A stretch of 64,000 nt of DNA from assembly GCF_048771995.1 (NCBI RefSeq), contig NC_133026.1:92522501-92586500 (forward strand), read 5' to 3'. The DNA is from Taeniopygia guttata (Eukaryota > Chordata > Aves > Passeriformes > Estrildidae). Both the position numbers and the translations under genes were made by a program. This document shows positions 35,270 through 47,582 of the stretch, one piece after another; position 1 is the first letter of the stretch; each line of letters starts with the position of its first letter. A model generated the notes under the pieces. It searched no databases. It worked only from the letters and a program-made list of their open reading frames with translations, and was not told the DNA's origin.

Positions 35270-36018
35270 TGTGCCTTAGGTTGCAAATGCAAGATGTGTC
35301 TGGGGTTGTGTATTCTATTGCCATCTGTTAGAGGTGGGGCAGTTTCTTCTGTTAATTGGGCCACCTGTAAAAAACAGGTGGGGAAGTTTTCTTTGTCTCT
35401 TCCACAACCAAACCCCCCATCCAGGGAGAGATCTTCTGTTAATGGGCCACCAAGTGTCACTGCATGACAGATGGAATCACATCATCCCATCGTGAGATGC
35501 TCTGCCCAGGGGGAAGCCAAGCACTCCTACCTGGATATAATCTGAGATTTGGAACATCACAATCAGCCCTTTTCCACTGGATTCCCAGAGGTCTGCAGCC
35601 TTTTTCCACTAAATTCCCAGAAGATCAGCCTTTTTCCCACTGCATTCTCAGAGGATCAGCCTTTTCCCCACTAGATTCCCAAAGGAAGATCAGGCCCAAT
35701 CTACACCACCACTAGACCTTCAGAAGAAAACAACATCCTTCCTATGAGCTCATTGTTTCTACAGAACCACACCTGTCACTCCAGGAGGACTGCAGTCACC
35801 ATTTCATGGGACTGCTGCCAACAGGGTGTTAAGTAATATTCTGACTGTCAGTGTTGTTTTGTATTACTGCATTTTTATTTTATTGTTTTCCTAATAAAGA
35901 ACTATTATTCTTACTCCCATATCTTTGCCTAAAAGGCCTTTAATTTCAAAATTATAATAATTCAGAGGGAGGGGGTTTACATTTTCCATTTCAAGGCTCC
36001 TGCCTTCCTTAGCAGACA
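35270..36018 (+). mobile_element. avian endogenous-retrovirus LTR, family shared with 23.8 kb
   Basis: The segment contains ttgccatctgttagaggtgg, ctcttccacaacc, gtgagatgctctgccc, a TATA-like ggatataatctgag at 35533-35546, AATAAA at 35893-35898, and the end block ttcagagggagggggtttac then ccttccttagcagaCA. The order matches the minus-strand LTR at 23.8-24.3 kb, but the orientation is plus. The start is either TGTTAG at 35326 or up to ~55 bp earlier, since similarity between the two copies already begins near 35280. No viral coding region is recognisable on the right, so it behaves as a solo LTR. Its 3' end differs from the other copy. Confidence 0.82.
35567..35693 (+). repeat. four ~31-bp tandem repeats inside the LTR
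   Basis: Units starting cctttt(t)ccac and ending cag occur at about 35567-35598, 35599-35628, 35629-35659 and 35660-35693, with core ccactggattcccagaggatcag. They lie between the TATA-like box and the polyadenylation signal. The related LTR at 23.8 kb has one unit. Confidence 0.8.
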
Positions 36019-36019
36019 C

Positions 36020-38210
36020 CCGTGCTGTAGGACATTTGTGTAAGACACTGGGTTGTAGGACATTTGTGACTTTTTTTATTGGTGCTCCAGACTGAAGCCA
36101 TGCTCTCCAGTTTGCTTTCAAGTGAGAGAGGTTAGTTCTGCATGCATTTATTGCATGCATTTATCCCCACAAGTAAATCAAATTGAATTATGAGGTTATA
36201 TGCTTCATGTTTGAGGACCTTTCTGTGACAAGACAGCTTCACAGGAGATTATGTGATTTTTGGTCACCGTGGTCCTTCCCTCCCCAGTACCCCTTTCCTC
36301 CGCTGTGCTTTCAACTTGCCCTCTTCATGCTGGACACAGCATTCAGTGAGCATGTGAATCAGCCTCCAGTGAGCTATTTCAGACTATTAACCATGCAAAA
36401 TCCACTTCATTATTCTTTGTAGACAGTGGTCAAAAAGAATTTAAATGAGCTTCAGAGCTTCAAGCACAATACTCACTAGTTTGTCTCAACCATACCAGAA
36501 ATCTGATTTTGAGCCATCCTTTATAAATCTGCAGAGGGCAACCCACTGCTCTATCTGATTTTAGCTGTTGATAGATTTCATTCCACAGCACATGCAGAAA
36601 CATAGTTGTTATGAATTCATATTACCTTCATAATCAAACATCCTATAATTCAACACTTAATTTTCAATCTTAACTGAGAACTTCATCACCAATACTTGAT
36701 TTTGTTTCAGCGCACAGATAAAATCATTAGGCATTAGAGGCTGAAAATCTCTGCAGGGTATCACAAGAAGCACAAGCACTCAGTAATAATTTCTTATTTA
36801 TAATTACTATTGAGAGTTGTAATTAAATCTGTCCTAAATTTATTAGTGCCATGTTGATACTGTACCACCCTGGATAATTAATCAAGGCATCATGCAACAC
36901 TAAGTCAAATGCCTTCCAGGAGCAAGTCTGCTACGTCAATAATACTATCTTTATCAACCAAACTTGCAATCTCATCAAGAAGTAACTGTGCTAGCAGCAG
37001 AGAGAAGAACATCTTTAAAACTGTGAAAGCACACAGAGACCGTTCTTTTACTGTGTTTACTTTGCTAGCAAAGTCAGCTTATGAAGTTAATATTGAAGAT
37101 GAGTTCAGATGGTCTGTAAAGTGAATGAAACTTCCAGGAGTAATTGGAGCTTAGGTAATGTTTCTTCCTATGTCTTTGCTCAGCTGTTTTGTGCTATTTT
37201 GATGATGAGCTGTTGGTTTTTTAAACCTTTCAAATCTTGTCTATGTAACAACCTTATTCTGGCTTTGGGATTTTGCCCAAGAAATGGTGGCCACTGACCC
37301 CACTTACAGGTATTGTAATTTAATATTTTTTACTGTACATGACCTTTGTGGAATCCAAAATTGGGCTGCTAGGAACATCAACTTTCCAATATACAACTGA
37401 TCCTAGAAAGTATTTGGACAGGTATATATATTTCTTTTGAACAATTATGTCTGGATAAGGTCCCAGGAAGGAGCTTTTCTGAGTCTGTAGATCTAAGGCT
37501 TGCCTTCAAATACTTTGCTCCTCAGTCCTCTCAGCCCCATCTTTCCTAACACCTGCAGCAGTCATTGCTTCACTTTGTCCAGGATCAATGCCATGGCTGA
37601 TGAACTAAACAACTTTCACATATATTTTTCAATTTTATTGACTAGTGGTGCAATGCTGGTCTTCTGTCACCTCAAGGGTCTTCCTGGACAGATGCTTGTT
37701 TAGAAACCTCTGTCTTAATTGATCACCCTGTTCTGAGTGACAGTTTAATTAGCACATATTTAATTATCAGTCTTCTTCAACAGAAATTGTTTGTTTACTG
37801 CTAAATTCAGAACATAAGCTTCTCTGAATTATTGCTGACATGGCCACAATATCTACCTAATGACATGCAGATGCTTCTAGTCCTTTTTTTAATCACTGAA
37901 AATTTCTTTTTCTGACTGCCTTTTATCCTTACTACTTATTTTTTTTGCTTAATTTATATATTTTACATAATTCTCTACATAAAACTCACAGCTTTTGGTA
38001 TCACTGTGCAAATTTTTCCATTTGAGCAGTGTTGGAGATCTTGTGGCTAAGATTATGATAGCTTCTAGTTAACATCTACCTCACTCGAAGTTGAAAGTAG
38101 GCCAGCCAAAGCATTTTTTATTAGTGTGGCAGACAGATGATTAAACACTAGATTGTGGTTTTAAAGTATCTCATTTTTCTTGAGGAAGTATTATTTTTCT
38201 TTTGAGAATA
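36020..38210. other. AT-rich unique DNA with small repeats
   Basis: Immediately after the LTR, tgtaggacatttgtg is duplicated (about 36025-36039 and 36053-36067), and tgcatgcatttat is duplicated near 36140-36165. A perfect 16-bp palindrome ACTTTGCTAGCAAAGT lies at 37059-37074. No gene is supported. Confidence 0.55.
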
Positions 38211-38628
38211 ATATCATAGAATGTCCTGAGTTGGAAGGAACAAGAAAGATCATCTAGTTCTAACCCGCTCTGCCATAGACAGGGACCCCTTCCACTAGAA
38301 CAAGTCACTCAGAGCCCCATCCAGCCTGGCCTTGAACACTTCAGGGATCAGGCATTCACAACTTCTCTGGGCAACCTGTTCTGACACATCATCATCCTCA
38401 CAGTAAAGAATTTCTTCTTAAAATCTAATCTAAACCTACAGTTATCCCTCCTTGCCCTGTCACTAACTGCTCTCGTAAAGAGTCCCTCTCCATCTTTCTT
38501 AAAAGGTCCTTTCAGGTACCAGAAGGCCACAGCTAGGTCATCCTGAAACCTTTTATTTTACAAACTGGTTAAATCCAGTTGTCTCAGCCTTTCCTTGTAG
38601 GAGATGTACTCCACTCCTGTAAGCTTGA
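38211..38628 (-). mobile_element. CR1 LINE fragment, 3' region
   Basis: The reversed 3' end (atatcatagaatg) is followed by ttggaaggaacaagaaagatcatctagttc, ccatagacagggacccc, cccatccagcctggccttgaacact, cttctctgggcaacctgttc, and the rightmost block ctcagcctttccttgtaggag, all in CR1 order on the reverse strand. Truncated at about 38628. The 60-codon minus-strand frame here is a relic of the element, not a gene. Confidence 0.93.
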
Positions 38629-38629
38629 G

Positions 38630-39530
38630 CTGTTACGAAAAGAAGGTTTCTGTGATCATGACAAGCATTCATTTGTGTGTGTATGCATGTGTACCTTTCC
38701 TTCTTCCATATCCCCCACTAATATTTGATCCCATAGCTCAGTTTTTCCTCATTTTGCTGGGGTAAGATAACCCCAGATGGGCAACAAATTAATGAAAATG
38801 CAGCAGCCAAGGTAAAGCAGGAAGTCTACCTGCAGAGGTGACTGCCACAATGATCCCCTGACCCAGAAGATCCATATGGTATTATACCTGCCACATGTGT
38901 GAGAAGTGCTGCAGCCAGTATTTGTGCATTGTTGGCAGAGGCCTGTGAGAAACCAGGCTTCCTCATTTCATGTCATCACACATGCCATCTACTGAGTTTG
39001 TTCAAAAATTACTTCTCCTATTTTTTTCATAATTGCATTCAGTGTTGTGAATTGTCCCTGACCAGCACTGACAATTTGTATGACCCCCTGCCACGTTCAC
39101 TGTGAAGTTGTTTAATTAAACTCTAACAACTCGGTTAGCTAAGCTAGACCAACTCGTATGCAATAAGCACTTCTGCAAAATAAACCAGATAATCACTCTC
39201 CAGAAGTGCCTTTATCTCTGATGAATACTAAGGACACTTGGACAGCTAGCTTAGATGAGGCATCTAAATTTTTGACAGCTAAAATTAGTGAGGAGAATCT
39301 GGGCAAAAGGCCTGGACTGGGTCACTACAATGTCTATAGTGTGTGTCTGCTTATTTTAGCTAAATGACAAAACTGTCAGCCTCCTAAGACAGGCCATTAT
39401 CTTATCTATGGTCCACTATACTAACATTAGGTTTAGTGGTTTAGTAATTGTCAGGCTGGAACATAATAGCATGATTTATGATGTGGTAGCATCTTTGGAC
39501 ATGTATATCCCTACGCAGTTCTCCCTCACT
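38630..39530. other. unique DNA, no gene seen
   Basis: Only short frames and no recognisable element. Confidence 0.55.
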
Positions 39531-39560
39531 CTATATATATATAAGATATATGATATATCA

Positions 39561-39561
<1 letters not shown>

Positions 39562-39604
<43 letters not shown>
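39562..39604 (+). repeat. (TA)n microsatellite, ~21 units
   Basis: An uninterrupted TA run of about 43 bases, preceded by shorter TA blocks from 39533. The YIYI-type translation across it is an artefact. Confidence 0.95.
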
Positions 39605-39612
<8 letters not shown>

Positions 39613-39634
39613 TTAAATAAATAAACAATAAATT

Positions 39635-39677
39635 TACACACACACACACTCACACACACACATATATATGTGTGTGT
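39635..39677 (+). repeat. (CA)n microsatellite ending in a palindrome
   Basis: CA units from 39635 (one ctca interruption) run into atatatat and then gtgtgtgt. The last 24 bases, 39654-39677 (acacacacatatatatgtgtgtgt-like), form a perfect palindrome centred at 39665/39666. Confidence 0.9.
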
Positions 39678-42600
39678 CTAGGGGAGCAGCCATTCAGAAC
39701 TGGGTATGTGGGGATACAGACTCATCTGGATTTTGTCCAAAATAAAAAGGTATTTCTTTTTGTAAACCTAGCAGACCAAATATTGGAGTTCCCAACTGCG
39801 TAAAACTTCTAGGGTTACTTCTGTGTTTCCTGTTGAAAAATATAATGTCTTAGAACATCACTGGATGCCTGAGGAACTATTGTTTCTACTGCCATATATT
39901 TTGCTGTGATTAGTTCATCTCTACCACCCAGGGAATATTATTGTTTGAAGCAGCACATTGATCTGCAAACAACATATCTTCTAATTACTTTTTTTATACA
40001 AGCAATTAGTTCTGGAAAGTTTTAACTCTTAAAAATATAACTCATAAATAAAATGTCTAATTAATATTTTTCCTAAGTGATGGAATATTTTTACAGGAAA
40101 GAAGAAAGCAAAATTTCAGAAAAAACAATCTGAAGCAATTCCTACTCAATATGTGGTTTGATATGAATTTGCTAACATGAGCAATACAGGATTCTGTGAA
40201 AGGCTCCCTAAAGTGGAAAAATGAGTTAATGACCTTCTCCAAAATGTAAAAACACTGCTCGACTTAATGTTTTTTCACTACAAGCTGCCACACAGTACTT
40301 ATACCTAGTCCAGTATCCCAGAAGTAACCAATAAGATTTTATCTAGAAATCTACAAAAAATAGAAATTAGAAGAAATATTTGCAAAGCTAACATTCAATT
40401 GTTCAAACCATTCTTTTCATGCCTCCTTTATTACTCATGGGCTTATTCAATAATATCTGAGAGTCCTTGTCCATTTAATGTGGTGCAGACTAATATAATA
40501 GAATACATTTACTAGCCATAGCTGAAAACAATATTTCATTTACACTTAAGGCACTTGACATTATCCCAACCTTGCCTTAATGTGTGTGCCAATGTAATTT
40601 ACATCTGCTCTACAATCTCTTCTATGCTGCCGTAGTGGCATCAAATGATCTAGCAGATATGAAAATCTGATTGTCCCTACTCTCAGCTCTGTTGTAGGAA
40701 AGAATACTGAAGGTAAGTACTGTTATTCTAAAATTGCATGCATTTTTATCAGTCTTAAATATCTTCATGAAAATTAAGAAGGATGTCTAATTTATTATTT
40801 AAATTTGATGCAGACCATTATTGATTGTTTTAAAAGAATGAGCCTTCTGCCCTTTCCATCCCACATGGCCCAATCACATTCCATTTTGCTGGATTATTTC
40901 TCCACTGGGTTGACAGGTTGAGTGGGCTGTCTCAGCAGTCAGACAAGTGTAAGCAGATTATTTAGCTTGCTTTCTTTTCAACTCCCTCACCTCTGCACTC
41001 AGAAGAGACCAGAACTGTACTTTCAAGAGCTGGGCAAAGCATGCATCCAAAAAATGTCATCATGCCTTTTCTTTTATCAGTTCTGTGCCTGAGAATTACT
41101 AGACTTGATTTACCTCTCAAAGGTCAATTGATTCATGTAAAGACTTCTTACAAACTACACTCTTAACACTGATGAATGTGAGAGCGCTTCTGACTTTACA
41201 GGCTCATGTGGAACTCCCTGTAATATTCTAATCATTTAAGGGGAAAAAGGAAAAAAGAAAAAGACCTGAGATGCATGCCATATATCTTTCTCCATATCTT
41301 GGAGAAAGAGTCAGTCACACAGAAGCCCTCCTTCTATCTGCCTTCCATGGTATGGAAACATGAGCATTCAGGCTGTATGTGAAATGCAGATCACTCAAAT
41401 ATAGAATCCCTATAAAATACGGCAAAGAAAAAAAAGGATTTTCAAATTACTGTACAGCAATGACTAATATTTGCTTGCCTCTGTGTGTGTGATGTATTTC
41501 TCAAAATAGATCAGCTGCCTTTTAATTTGGTTACTTTTTGGACTATTTTTCCATATAAGATTTGGCAGAAATTTGATAAGTATGATCATATAAATGAAAA
41601 ATTTAAAAATCTGTCTGCTGTAGCAGAAACAGTGTTTTGATGATTTTTTATATAACATCAGTCAAAAAAATTGTATCAAATAAATAGGTCTATTTCCCCC
41701 CCACATGCACACTATCATTAATGGTAATTATCTTGATAAATGGAGGGCAAGAAAGAGGAGTAACAACTGAAATGAGAATTTAAATTGGAGAAGCCTCAGG
41801 CTTCCACAGAAGAAAGTCAGAACTTAATTAGCTAGCAGAAAAAACGATTTGTGGTGAAACGTCAAGAATCAAATTAATAGTTTTTTCCCCTCTTAGGTAG
41901 TTAGATGCTTATAAGTTAAAAAGAAACTCATCCTAAATAATGTGAAATTCCCAGATTCTCAAATGATGCAAGCTTGAGTTTCTCAAAGTTGTCCTTTCAT
42001 TCTTAATGCCTTTGTATACATCCTATTGATCTGAAGCAAAGAAATAGAGGAAAATAAACAAATTAATATATTTTTCTGACTGTCTACAAATAAAAAGAAG
42101 GAAAATACTGATATTAATTTTATTTCAAATGCAGCCAAGAGAAGTAGCATTATTGGAGTTTTTTACAAGGCAACAAGTCAAGTAAGCTGACTCAATAAGC
42201 TACGTGAAAAGTACCACTTTAAAGCATTGACTATTGGAAGATGAAAATAAATCAGGAGATCAACAGGAGGACTCCATGAGTAAAAATTAAATTACATATT
42301 TAGTGCTGAGAGTAGTAAAAGTTATATTGTTGCCTCAAGGTAGTTTTTATTTTAACTTCCATATGTTGACTAGAGCTGTGTTCTTTGTTGCCATAGTATA
42401 AATACATCTTTAGTAGTCTAAAAAAAGAAAAGGAAAATTTTAAAATTTTTTATTTTCTTTTATTCTTTTCCCAGTGCTTCATAGCAGGGCCACTTATCAC
42501 ATCCAGAGGGAGAAAAAAATGAGGTAAGGGTATACCTTGTAAAGCTTTAAAAAGTTCTCATTCTCCTAGCTCTGAATGCTCTTGATTCTGGTCACACACA

Positions 42601-43564
42601 GGAAATGAAGGGTTCAGGTGAGTTGCCTCTTCATTGCTTCTGGCTTGCACTGCTCACACTGTTGTTTGCTTGCTGCTCTGTTGGTATATATGAGCCTGGG
42701 GCTCATTGTCAGTAATTTCCTTTACCTAGCAGACAAAAATTTGAGACAAGATAATTCTTCTTTGTGATAAACCAGTGTTTGAGGGAAAGTGTAATTAAAA
42801 AAAAACCAACCAAAACAACAAAACAAAAAAAGACAACCTGACAGCAGTCCTGAAACATTGGTAGGTATTTGTGTAACACTGCCACAAACAGTCAAGACAG
42901 GCTGCAAAAAATGAAGTATGGATTCACTTCTTGACCCACTGGTTTGTTACGAGACAAACCCAACAAACTAAATGAAAGAATTGAGATCATATGCCTGTTG
43001 GCTCAATTATTAATTTTTCTAGTGTTCTCCCTTTCATAGGAAACAGAATAAATTATCCCATTTTCAGGTGTTTCATGAACCTCTTTTGAGATACTAGTCT
43101 TTGCTTTTGGCTTCAGATCAGATTGCACACATGCACACACACAGGTGCAAGACATAACGCTGAATCAAGTTTCAAAGTGATTTTTTAGGCTTTAGCATCT
43201 TTAAACTTCTACTGACCTTGCTGTTATGGTAGCTCTTAACTGGGTGTACTACACTTACCAGAGAGGAGGAATCAAATGCAAGGATTATGTCCTCTTGCTC
43301 CTGGGTCTGCTTTGTAATGTTCCTATAGCATTTATCTGCAGAAAAGCCTGCAAACAGTTTTGAAGGTACAGTTTGTTCCATTAAGCTCTCACCTAGAGCA
43401 CAGTGGATGTGACTGCATCCTCCACTGCTCTTCTAGCAGCCTGTGCAGCTCCAAGCACCTCCATGTGCCCTTTAGCAACAGCACATGCAGTGCACAGCCT
43501 GCTATAAAATTTCTACCAGTGAGATCTAAGGCAATCCTCTAATGCTCTGACATATTTTGAACTG

Positions 43565-43620
43565 AAGGGAAAAAAAAAAAGAAGTGAGAAAGTAAGAGAA
43601 AAAGAAAGATATTGAGAAGT
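43565..43620 (+). repeat. purine-rich tract
   Basis: About 55 bases are nearly all A and G (gggaaaaaaaaaaagaagtg, then gagaaagtaagagaaaaaga). Simple low-complexity sequence; no function assigned. Confidence 0.7.
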
Positions 43621-44341
43621 AACATCCTGAAGACTATAATACACATTTTCAAGGAACTGTAAGTGCATTCTAAGTATGTACTCAAGAGTGGAGTGTAGTT
43701 GTATTAGAGTTTTCTTGCTATATATTTAGTAAGTTTAAGCCTGTTTCACTGCTATTAATTGTAGCATGAACACAATCACGTTTCCCCACGATGTTAGGAT
43801 ACTGTCCAAAAGGTAGTTGTATTTATTTACAATTAAAATGAAAAAGTAAGTGGCAGAACTGATAAGCAGTGGTTGGAATTTCCACATTTCTTTTAAATTA
43901 AATGGCAGAAATGTTCCACCAGCTTTGTTTCAAATTTTAACAAGCAACTACTGCAGCCTTTATGTGCCAGGTTTCTTTGCTTGCCCACACTAATGGGATC
44001 CATTTCAAGGCACCTGGTTCTACTTTCTGCTGTGTGCCTTTGGCTGGGCAGGTGCTGCATTTCTGGTGGTATGGTCTTCACTCTTGTCCTGCCAGGAAAG
44101 AAGTCTGTAAATAACCAAGTCAAATCAAACACAGGTTAATATGAGAGGGAGACAGCTATCCTTGTGAGCTGCACTGAGAAGAATTTAGGCTGTGAAATCA
44201 GTGCTGTGACTAACACAGAAATTTTAATCTAAAAGTATGTTTTCTATTCGAACTTTAAATCAAAAGTATACTCTGTTTCCTCCAAGAATGAGTTTCAGAC
44301 AAGTGAGACTAAAGAACCACTTCAAAGTACTGGTCTTAGGA

Positions 44342-44390
44342 ACAAAACAAAAAAACAAAACAAAAACCAAAACAAAAAAAAAAGCCCAAA
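44342..44390 (-). repeat. CAAAA-rich tract
   Basis: Repeated aaaacaaaac units, the reverse-strand counterpart of the GTTTT tract at 9.0 kb. The minus-strand 67-codon frame across it is a by-product. Confidence 0.8.
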
Positions 44391-44940
44391 GAAAATAAAA
44401 GGAAATCAAAACCACAAAAGGAGACCACAGAGTTGAAATGTTTTTAATAATCCCAAATACCAAGGAAAAACAGCCTCAAGCAATGAGGCAGAGCACTCAT
44501 CTTGACACCATTTCATTAACCTTGAATGTTTTTATTGTCTCATAGTCTTCTTGGTTCCATCCTACCACAGTTACATATTAGTAGGACATTCATTGTTGCT
44601 TTCTTCTTGACAAGTTCATCAGATACATCTCTGCTGGAGTTTGTAATTTTAGATTTGCAGTCTTTCATGCTTAACTTTGGCTGCCATAATTATTCATGAC
44701 ACAGTAACCATTAAGAGTTAAGACTCTCAAAGTAAATTCAGTAACTTGGCATTGCACCTAATAAATATAAATCTATTTCTGAGTGTATTTAGAAAAAAAA
44801 AAAAAATTTAGGGGAGTTTCTCTTCCCTCTCATATGCATTACTCTCAGTGTTCTCTGGTAAGGTTTCAACAAGAGGAAGAGCACAGTCTTACTGACATAA
44901 AATGAAAAAAAATTTTCTCTGGTGTCACCATCCTTTTTAG

Positions 44941-45061
44941 CAATGAGGTCACTTCCCAAAAGAATTTATCAGGATTATAAACTATATGCCAATGTCACAG
45001 ATGGCAGAAAAGGATATGTTCATCATAAGAAGCTCAAAGAATTACTGAAGTTTACTTCCAA
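44941..45061 (+). other. candidate internal exon, best of the window (low confidence)
   Basis: A pyrimidine-rich acceptor (ggtgtcaccatcctttttag) ends at 44940. The next 121 nt are open in one frame and stop at a strong donor, CCAA before GTAAGTAA at 45062; the frame closes at the TAA immediately inside that donor. The translation contains ATG at 44943 and reads MRSLPKRIYQDYKLYANV, then TDGRKGYVHHKKLKELLKF. The composition (charged, no low complexity) is more protein-like than any other unassigned frame. Phases would be 1 at the start and 2 at the end. From memory only, the opening M-x-S-L-P-x-x-I faintly recalls the N-terminus of CNBD1, a gene with very large introns; I do not rely on this. 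No partner exon was found in the window. Confidence 0.25.
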
Positions 45062-46552
45062 GTAAGTAAACTAAGCTTGTGTATAAGTATTGTATAATTT
45101 GTCCCTTTTAAGTAGCACAAGGTTTTCTTTGGTGAAAAGCCATTTTAGCTTTTTCCCTTAAAGGAATGGAAATGTTTCATCTTTTACCTGTCAAAAGACA
45201 AAATGAGTTGTGTATTTGTTCCATAAGTTACCTGAAGACAGCAAACCCAGCTTAGCTTTCACATCTAAGACATTTTACATGCACTGAGGACAATGTGTGT
45301 GCCTGACTGTATGCTAAGAAATGTACAAGGACCAAAGAAAGGCCATTCCTCTGTCAGGAAATTACTGTCTTCAAACACCAGTGGGATAGGAGATGTGTAG
45401 TGTTAATGACTTGGAAAAATGTTGCATCAAAACTACATCCACATCTGCCTTCTTACTTTTGTGAGGCTCTTAAAACCACATTGCAGGCATTATTTTTCAG
45501 CACTGTATGAAAACTCAAACATAAGAGTGTATGTAACAATCAGCAGCTGTCAGAGAAATTTGCTTATTTTTGTTTTTCCAGAATTGGTTTCATTGGGGAA
45601 AGTTTGCTGGAAGTAGAGACAAAGATGTTGCAACAAGTTCTTTGTGGAAATAAAAATTTGGTTTTCTTTGAACACATCTTTATTTAGGGAACTGGCAGGC
45701 TTCTGCGAAACTTAGTGACTTCAATCCACCAACAATGGAGCATTATCCACCCAGAAGCTCTGGGTTCTCTGGATGAAATTAATCTTAGGAAATTGCAAGC
45801 CTATCTGACTTTGCTACTGCAAATGCTTTGGGGTACAAGCCTTCCTTTTGTAATACATTCAGTCTCAAAAAGTAGTAGAAAAAAATATGCAGTGCAATAG
45901 ACAGAAATGAAGCTGGTGTGAGGAGCGTTTTCATTGTGTTTCTAATTTGAAGGCCTATTGTTCCTTCCTGTTGAGGTCCGCTGGCATCTTTATTGATTTT
46001 TTTTTTTTTTTTGCCCCCAGATCCTCATCTCTTCGAATAAAATGAGTCTTCTCTGCATCACACAAAACTGCAGCAGAAAATCTTTTGCCTTTCATTATCC
46101 TTTAGAAGTATTTCTGTCTGCCAGGTCCCTAAATGTAATGACCAAATTTTTGGGAACAAAGACACAAAATAAATTTACTGTTATCTGTCTAATGCAGGGC
46201 TTATTCTTAAAAGTAGAGAAGTGCAGGAACCTGATGAGTATGCTAATTTTAATACCCTTTTATCTTCTGAATTTTAAGAGAAATTTACATAATTTAACCC
46301 TGAAAATGTAGAGTACTTTTTGCTGTGTGTCATAAAAGATATAAAGATATCTATTATAAAAGCTTGCTTTTTGGCATGCTTTAAAGATTTCAAAAGATAC
46401 AATACCATAACATGGAGAGATTATGAAAATCTGTATTATAAAAGCTGCCAAGGTCATAATTAATAAAAGTGTTATTGTTGAATCTCTTAAGGAATATAGT
46501 TCATTCGCATAAAATGTTTAAGAAAAGGTAGTTATATAATTGACTTTTCATT

Positions 46553-46586
46553 AAAAAAAAGAAAAAGAAAAAGAGAGAGAGACAGA
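46553..46586 (+). repeat. purine simple repeat (AAAAAG/GA)n
   Basis: The stretch reads aaaaaaaagaaaaagaaaaa then gagagagaga; low-complexity purine DNA. Confidence 0.8.
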
Positions 46587-47447
46587 TATGAAGAGAGTCT
46601 CCTTTGGATTTTCAGGCCAGATCTGAAACACTTGCGATGTAAAGGTTTGGATTGGATCTCTAGACAGAAATCTAGCTTCAATGACTGTAAAAATGTGTTC
46701 TTTCTCATGTGGCTTGCTTGTCTGTGTAGTCACACACTGCTGACTTTAATAAAGGAGAAAAGTTCCTTATTTTCTTACAGGCTGAGTGACCCTGCACATG
46801 TATGAGTACATTAATGTTTGACTGAGAGAGTAATGGAGTTTCCAAAGCTCTAAAACTGATAAATCAAGAAAAAGAGGGTTTAGAATTTATTGATATAAAA
46901 CATAAGTACAAAATTTGAATTAATTCAGATGACATGGAATTAATGGAAAATGACAGAGAGACAGATCTAATGTCTTTTCCTCATATCAAATCTAAGAAAT
47001 GAACTTCATATAAAACTATATTTTCCTTGAATGAAAAGTGGCCATACGTTTTAGCTAAGCTAGCGAATTAGTGGAAAATTCATATTGCACCACTAGAAAA
47101 ATAAAGTATACTAATATGTAAATATATTTCTTATCCTTCACTGTCTGAAACCCCTAGAGAAGAATAAAAGTGAGGTGTCCCCTGTGTTAAATATGCTCTT
47201 GCAATGGTGAGAGACACTAAATATTTTTCTATTTTATTCCAAAGACTCAGAAAAGGAAGTTTGGATATAACAGAGATTTAAAGAGACTCTTTTATTGCAA
47301 GTGTAGTGCTTGTGAGATTTAGTAGGGTTTGTGTATCTAGAGATGAATGTAGGTTAAGCCTGAGTTATCCCAGTCCACATTTCACAATGTTCTTTAAACA
47401 AATCATTTGTTTTCCTGAATAAAAAACCAAGATCTTCTCCTTCATTA

Positions 47448-47582
47448 AAAACAAAAACAACAACAAAAAATCAAACAAACAAAAAACCAAACCAAAACAA
47501 AACAGAAACAAACCCCAAACCTACACAAATAAACAAAACTAAAAATAAAACTAAAGCAAAAAAAAAAAACAAAACCCAAAAC
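47448..47582 (-). repeat. A/C-rich tract with inverted G/T neighbour
   Basis: About 135 bases consist almost entirely of A and C (aaacaaacaaaaaaccaaac and similar). Directly after it, at 47592-47625, comes ttgggtgttggttttgtttg, which is complementary in type, so the two can pair as an imperfect hairpin. It is an unusually long degenerate CAAA repeat. Confidence 0.8.

Larger units (their letters stand above)
39680..44940. other. AT-rich unique DNA, no gene seen
   Basis: No transposon consensus or convincing frame. Low-complexity A/C-rich DNA occurs at 42796-42835 and purine-rich DNA at 43565-43620. The stretch 44640-44800 is homeodomain-rich (ccataattattcatgac) but otherwise featureless. Confidence 0.55.

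Noticed and set aside
46012..46311. A long open frame after a superb poly-T acceptor (ttttgcccccag)
   Set aside because: About 97 codons are open, but no donor of quality follows and the translation is not protein-like; poly-T before AG is expected in T-rich DNA.
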